From positions 3,658,001 through 3,722,000 of the forward strand of contig NZ_CP018620.1 of the NCBI RefSeq assembly GCF_001908275.1: a stretch of DNA of 64,000 nucleotides, read 5' to 3'. Source of the stretch: Paenibacillus xylanexedens (GTDB lineage: Bacteria > Bacillota > Bacilli > Paenibacillales > Paenibacillaceae). The translations under genes were made by a program, and so were the position numbers. Shown piece after piece: positions 60,582 to 64,000 of this stretch. The notes beneath the pieces were generated by a model. That model made no database searches. It was not told the DNA's origin and saw nothing but the letters and a program-made list of their open reading frames with translations. Numbering within the stretch: the first letter of the stretch is position 1; each line of letters starts with the position of its first letter.

Positions 60582-60912
60582 ATGGGCGCCCCCTTACTTC
60601 TTCCATATCGTCTGTTTTTAACTTCAGATAAGAACGATAGGAGAGAACAAAGAAGAACGCAGTGAGGCCAAAATTAATAACAATTGAAGTTAGTATCAAA
60701 GCCTGAGGAAGTGGATCGACATAACGTTCAGCCATCTCCCCAAGCAGTGGTGGTGCCCCAGTTTTGAGACGTGACATGGTGATCAAGAGCAGATGCACGC
60801 CATGGGTTAGTATGGACATGCCAAGTACGATGCGGAGCAGGCTCCGCGACAAGATTAAAAAGACGGCAACCGCAAACAGAATGCCAACGGCTACACACAT
60901 CAATATTTCCAT
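60574..60912 (-). CDS. mrpC: Mrp Na+/H+ antiporter subunit C
   Basis: A 112-residue NuoK-like subunit with three helices. SLLRIVLGMSILTHGVHLLLITM and DPLPQALILTSIVINFGLTAFFFVLSYR are family signatures. It begins immediately after the stop codon of the fused MrpA-MrpB gene and overlaps mrpD, as expected for a coupled operon. Confidence 0.94.
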   Translation of the reverse strand: MEILMCVAVGILFAVAVFLILSRSLLRIVLGMSILTHGVHLLLITMSRLKTGAPPLLGEMAERYVDPLPQALILTSIVINFGLTAFFFVLSYRSYLKLKTDDMEEVRGRPYE

Positions 60913-60913
60913 A

Positions 60914-63871
60914 TCAGCGATCCTCCCCGATCTGTAGAATGATGGTCATGGTGACACCCAGGACAGCGAGATACACGCCAAGATCAAACAGCATGGCCGT
61001 GGCGAGTTCTGTTTCTCCCAGCAAAGGAAGTTCGAAATAACCGAAGGTTTGACTTAGGAACGGGACTCCGAATATAAATGAACCCGCACCCGTAAGTAAG
61101 GCTATACCCAATCCGATCCCTGTGAGAACACGGAAGTCAACGGGTAACGCTTTGCGTATTGTATCAGTACTGAATGCCAGGGCAATCAATACGAGCGCTG
61201 CCGCTGTGACCAAGCCGCCGATGAAACCTCCGCCCGGATTATGGTGACCTGCAAAGAAGAGATGCATGGCAAACGTCAGAATGATGAACACAACGACCTT
61301 GGTGGTCGTTTGCAGCAATACATCATTACTCTGCAAGGGGACAGTATCCCACGAGGATGAGCTGCGTTCCCGGTTACCATACTTTTTCGTATTGTCTGTT
61401 TCATCATCCAGATCGGGCTCGGAATCCTTAGTTTCGTCTTTCTTACGGAACTTCAAGCGGGCTCCGAGATCCTTCGCTTCGAGGTTCAGATTAATCATGG
61501 AGTAGATGGACAATGAAGCAACCCCAAGCACCATAATCTCCAATAACGTATCGAAGCCTCGGAAATCCACCAATAACACGTTCACGACATTTTTACCACC
61601 GGCCGAATCATAGGCTTCCTGAAGGAAGAAAGTAGAAATGCTGTCGAGTGATGCTGTTCCGCTTGCAGCCAGTGCCACAAAAGTCATCACGATCCCGACT
61701 GCTATCGCTACAATCATATTCACCGTGAGATAACTGCGGCTTGATTTGCCACGTTGAAGCTCAGGCAGATGGTAGAAACAGAGCAGGAACAATGCAACGG
61801 ACACCGTCTCAACAATCATCTGTGTCAACGCCAGATCCGGCGCCCGGAAGAGTACAAACAGCAGGGTTACGAGGTAACCAACCGCTCCGGTCATAATGAC
61901 TGCCGACAGTCTGTTCTTGGCAAAAGGAATTGAAACTGCAGCACCGATGAGCGTGACTAGCAGTACCACCTCATAGAATGAGTATGGTGCATTGCCCTGC
62001 AGATTCCAGGTAATATTTTCTCCTGAACGGAAGAAGGCATAGACCAGCAACGCGACCGTGAATGAGAAAATGTAAACGAGATAATTACGAACCGAGCCAT
62101 TCATATAGGCTTCCGTCCATTTGCGTGCATAATGCTGAAGATTATCCAGCACGACATGGTACATATTGTTAATTGTTAGTCCTTGTGGATAATGCTCATA
62201 AATATTCCTCCATCGTGGCAACAGCTTGTAAAGAGTGATTCCGAGAATCACAACTCCGATCGTCATAATCAGTTCCGGAGTCCATCCATGCCACAGAGAG
62301 AAATGTACATCGAAGCGCTCATTCCCATTCAAGAGGGATGGAAGCACAGCGGCCATGGCCGGTTCAATCAGTGATCCGGCCAGCAGATTCGGGAAGAGTC
62401 CGAATACAACGACAAGAACACCTAGAACAACAGGCGGAATGAGCATGCCAGCGGGCGCTTCGTGTAGCTTCTCGGCAGGGATCTCGCTTTGGCTACGACC
62501 GAGGAATGTTTTGAACACGATAATAAGCGCATAGATCAGGGTAAACACACTTGCAAGCCAAGCGAATACCGGCAATAGAACACTCCAGGACCCAAGTCCA
62601 AAGATTCGTAGATGCGTGACTTCCACCATCGCCTGGAAGAATAACTCCTTGCTCAGGAATCCGTTGAACGGCGGAATACCCGCCATGGCAAGTGAACCGA
62701 TTAATGCCACGGTGAATGTAATTGGCATGAATGAAGCAAGTCCACCGAGCTTCCGTATGTCACGTGTACCCGTTTCATGATCAACAATCCCTACGACCAT
62801 GAACAGAGCGGCCTTGAAGGTCGCATGATTAAACAGGTGAAGCAGCGCAGCGGTTATTGCCACAGTGTACATCGCAGAGGATTCGCCATATCCGAAGTAG
62901 AGAGCAGCAGATCCAACCCCTAAGAGGGACATGATCAGACCAAGTTGAGAGATGGTCGAATAGGCAAGAATCGCTTTGAGATCGTTTTTTTTCACCGCCA
63001 GGAATGATCCATAACACAAAGTCAGAAGACCAACGCCGGTAACGAGCCAGAACCAGAGTCCCTGTCCACCGAAGATCGGCGTAAACCGGGCGACAACGTA
63101 CAGTCCGGCCTTGACCATGGTGGCTGAGTGAAGATAGGCACTAACAGGTGTCGGAGCTTCCATGGCATCCGGCAACCAGATATGGAACGGGAACTGAGCT
63201 GACTTGGTGAAAGCTCCAATCAGGATCAAGATAAGTGCGGGTAGAAATAGTGCGCTTTCCTGAAACTGACCCAATCCTGCAATAGTTGCACGAATACTGA
63301 ACGTTCCGGTAATGAGATACATCATCATGAATCCGGTAAGCATGGCGAAACCGCCAAATACCGTAATCAGGAATGATTTTTGTGCTCCTGAAGTCGAGGC
63401 TTTACGTTTGTAATGGAATGCAATCAACAGGAATGACGTAATACTGGTCAATTCCCAGAATCCGTAGAGCACGATCATATTATCAGATAGCACCACGCCC
63501 AACATGGCTCCCATGAACATCAACAGATACAGGTAGAAACGGTTCAGCGCTTCTTTCATATCCATGTAGAAGATGGAGTAGAGAACAACGAGGACACCGA
63601 TTCCGGTGATTAGCAGTGTCAGCATGAGGCTCAGACCGTCCAGATACAGGTTAAATCCAATGTCCAGTGAAGGAATCCATGGGATATTTCCAGATACGGT
63701 ATTGCGCTGTGACACAGCGGGTATGAGACTCGCAAAGTATACAAATAATAGTGCCGGAACAAGGAGAACCGGCCATCCCAAATGTAATTTACGGAAGAAA
63801 CGATGCAGCATGGCAAGAAGAATGCCAGCGGCAAAAGGCAGAATAACAGCAACATGAAGCAGGCTCAACAT
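60914..63871 (-). CDS. mrpA: Mrp Na+/H+ antiporter subunits A and B fused
   Basis: A 985-residue protein. Residues 1 to about 770 are MrpA, related to NuoL, with FWELTSITSFLLIAFHYK, PTPVSAYLHSATMVKAGLYVVARF and MAGIPPFNGFLSKELFFQA; the extra C-terminal NuoJ-like helices also belong to MrpA. A charged linker (about 815-845, RKKDETKDSEPDLDDETDN) joins it to an MrpB domain (about 855-985) with HLFFAGHHNPGGGFIGGL and TFGYFELPLLGETELATAMLFDLGVYL. In Bacillus and Staphylococcus MrpA (about 800 residues) and MrpB are separate; here no separate mrpB exists and the mrpC gene follows directly. Start: ATG 63871 behind GGGGGTG; a longer start at 63961 is not supported. Confidence 0.92.
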   Translation of the reverse strand: MLSLLHVAVILPFAAGILLAMLHRFFRKLHLGWPVLLVPALLFVYFASLIPAVSQRNTVSGNIPWIPSLDIGFNLYLDGLSLMLTLLITGIGVLVVLYSIFYMDMKEALNRFYLYLLMFMGAMLGVVLSDNMIVLYGFWELTSITSFLLIAFHYKRKASTSGAQKSFLITVFGGFAMLTGFMMMYLITGTFSIRATIAGLGQFQESALFLPALILILIGAFTKSAQFPFHIWLPDAMEAPTPVSAYLHSATMVKAGLYVVARFTPIFGGQGLWFWLVTGVGLLTLCYGSFLAVKKNDLKAILAYSTISQLGLIMSLLGVGSAALYFGYGESSAMYTVAITAALLHLFNHATFKAALFMVVGIVDHETGTRDIRKLGGLASFMPITFTVALIGSLAMAGIPPFNGFLSKELFFQAMVEVTHLRIFGLGSWSVLLPVFAWLASVFTLIYALIIVFKTFLGRSQSEIPAEKLHEAPAGMLIPPVVLGVLVVVFGLFPNLLAGSLIEPAMAAVLPSLLNGNERFDVHFSLWHGWTPELIMTIGVVILGITLYKLLPRWRNIYEHYPQGLTINNMYHVVLDNLQHYARKWTEAYMNGSVRNYLVYIFSFTVALLVYAFFRSGENITWNLQGNAPYSFYEVVLLVTLIGAAVSIPFAKNRLSAVIMTGAVGYLVTLLFVLFRAPDLALTQMIVETVSVALFLLCFYHLPELQRGKSSRSYLTVNMIVAIAVGIVMTFVALAASGTASLDSISTFFLQEAYDSAGGKNVVNVLLVDFRGFDTLLEIMVLGVASLSIYSMINLNLEAKDLGARLKFRKKDETKDSEPDLDDETDNTKKYGNRERSSSSWDTVPLQSNDVLLQTTTKVVVFIILTFAMHLFFAGHHNPGGGFIGGLVTAAALVLIALAFSTDTIRKALPVDFRVLTGIGLGIALLTGAGSFIFGVPFLSQTFGYFELPLLGETELATAMLFDLGVYLAVLGVTMTIILQIGEDR

Positions 63872-64000
63872 TACACCCCCAATGTTTAGTATTTCGATTA
63901 CTCTCTCTGTGACATACAGGCGCATGATCCTTTGTAGGATATGCTTGCTCTCTATATTCATAACCCAAGTATGTATATACAGAATCGTGTCTATTCTTTG
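63872..64000 (-). promoter_or_regulatory. Region upstream of the Mrp operon
   Basis: About 130 bases of AT-rich sequence precede mrpA up to the window edge and should hold its promoter; no convincing -35/-10 pair or other gene was found. Confidence 0.3.

Overview
The window looks like chromosomal DNA of a Paenibacillus (Firmicutes, low-to-mid GC, strong GGAGG-type ribosome binding sites, frequent TTG/GTG starts). The assignment rests on the gene set: a Tgl-type spore-coat transglutaminase, a PpaC pyrophosphatase, a YwaC-type alarmone synthetase, a glgC-glgD-glgP cluster, a YkgJ protein and an Mrp antiporter operon. No rRNA, tRNA or CRISPR array was recognised. Most of the window is ordinary chromosomal content. 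One AT-rich accessory block (about 19.2-23.5 kb) stands out.

Layout. 1-4.3 kb: two tandem cytosine-deaminase-like amidohydrolases (the first cut by the window edge, with Asn where its neighbour has the catalytic Asp), then a pyruvate-phosphate-dikinase-like protein that lacks the central phosphohistidine domain. 4.4-10.3 kb: LTA-synthase-type protein, LLM flavin oxidoreductase, PPP-family phosphatase, ppaC and an IF-3 paralogue. 10.4-19.1 kb: tgl, a four-PAS hybrid histidine kinase, a 70-residue stand-alone KhtT N-terminal domain, a lipoprotein, a 30-residue membrane peptide, an M3 oligopeptidase and an iron alcohol dehydrogenase. 19.2-23.5 kb: a complete tyrosine recombinase, then two convergent AT-rich genes (a PLP aminotransferase-fold protein and a pentapeptide-repeat protein) enclosed by 26-bp perfect inverted repeats that are built like Xer/dif core sites and carry the ribosome binding site of the gene behind them. 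I read this as a DNA-inversion switch.

23.5-38 kb is carbohydrate metabolism: glgC, glgD and glgP (glycogen), a GH13 glucosidase, and a trehalose pair (treC-like hydrolase plus a PTS EIIBCA permease behind a TreR-like palindrome), with a VanZ-like protein, a UPF0173 hydrolase and a dicarboxylate symporter interspersed. The leaders of glgP and of the first GH13 gene, and a region upstream of a secreted SGNH esterase at 56.6 kb, contain three copies of the same structured element. It has a shared core, two internal helices and a closing stem that is preserved by compensatory changes. I do not recognise it as a known riboswitch.

38-55 kb is a mix of hydrolases, transporters (AbrB-type, MFS, YoaK, Bcr/CflA), a LysR/O-methyltransferase divergent pair, a small alarmone synthetase, a Pro/Gly-rich coat-like protein, a Fur-controlled siderophore-binding lipoprotein, and a type III polyketide synthase followed by an MMPL exporter. 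58-63.9 kb on the minus strand is a complete Mrp cation/proton antiporter operon, in which MrpA and MrpB are fused into one polypeptide.
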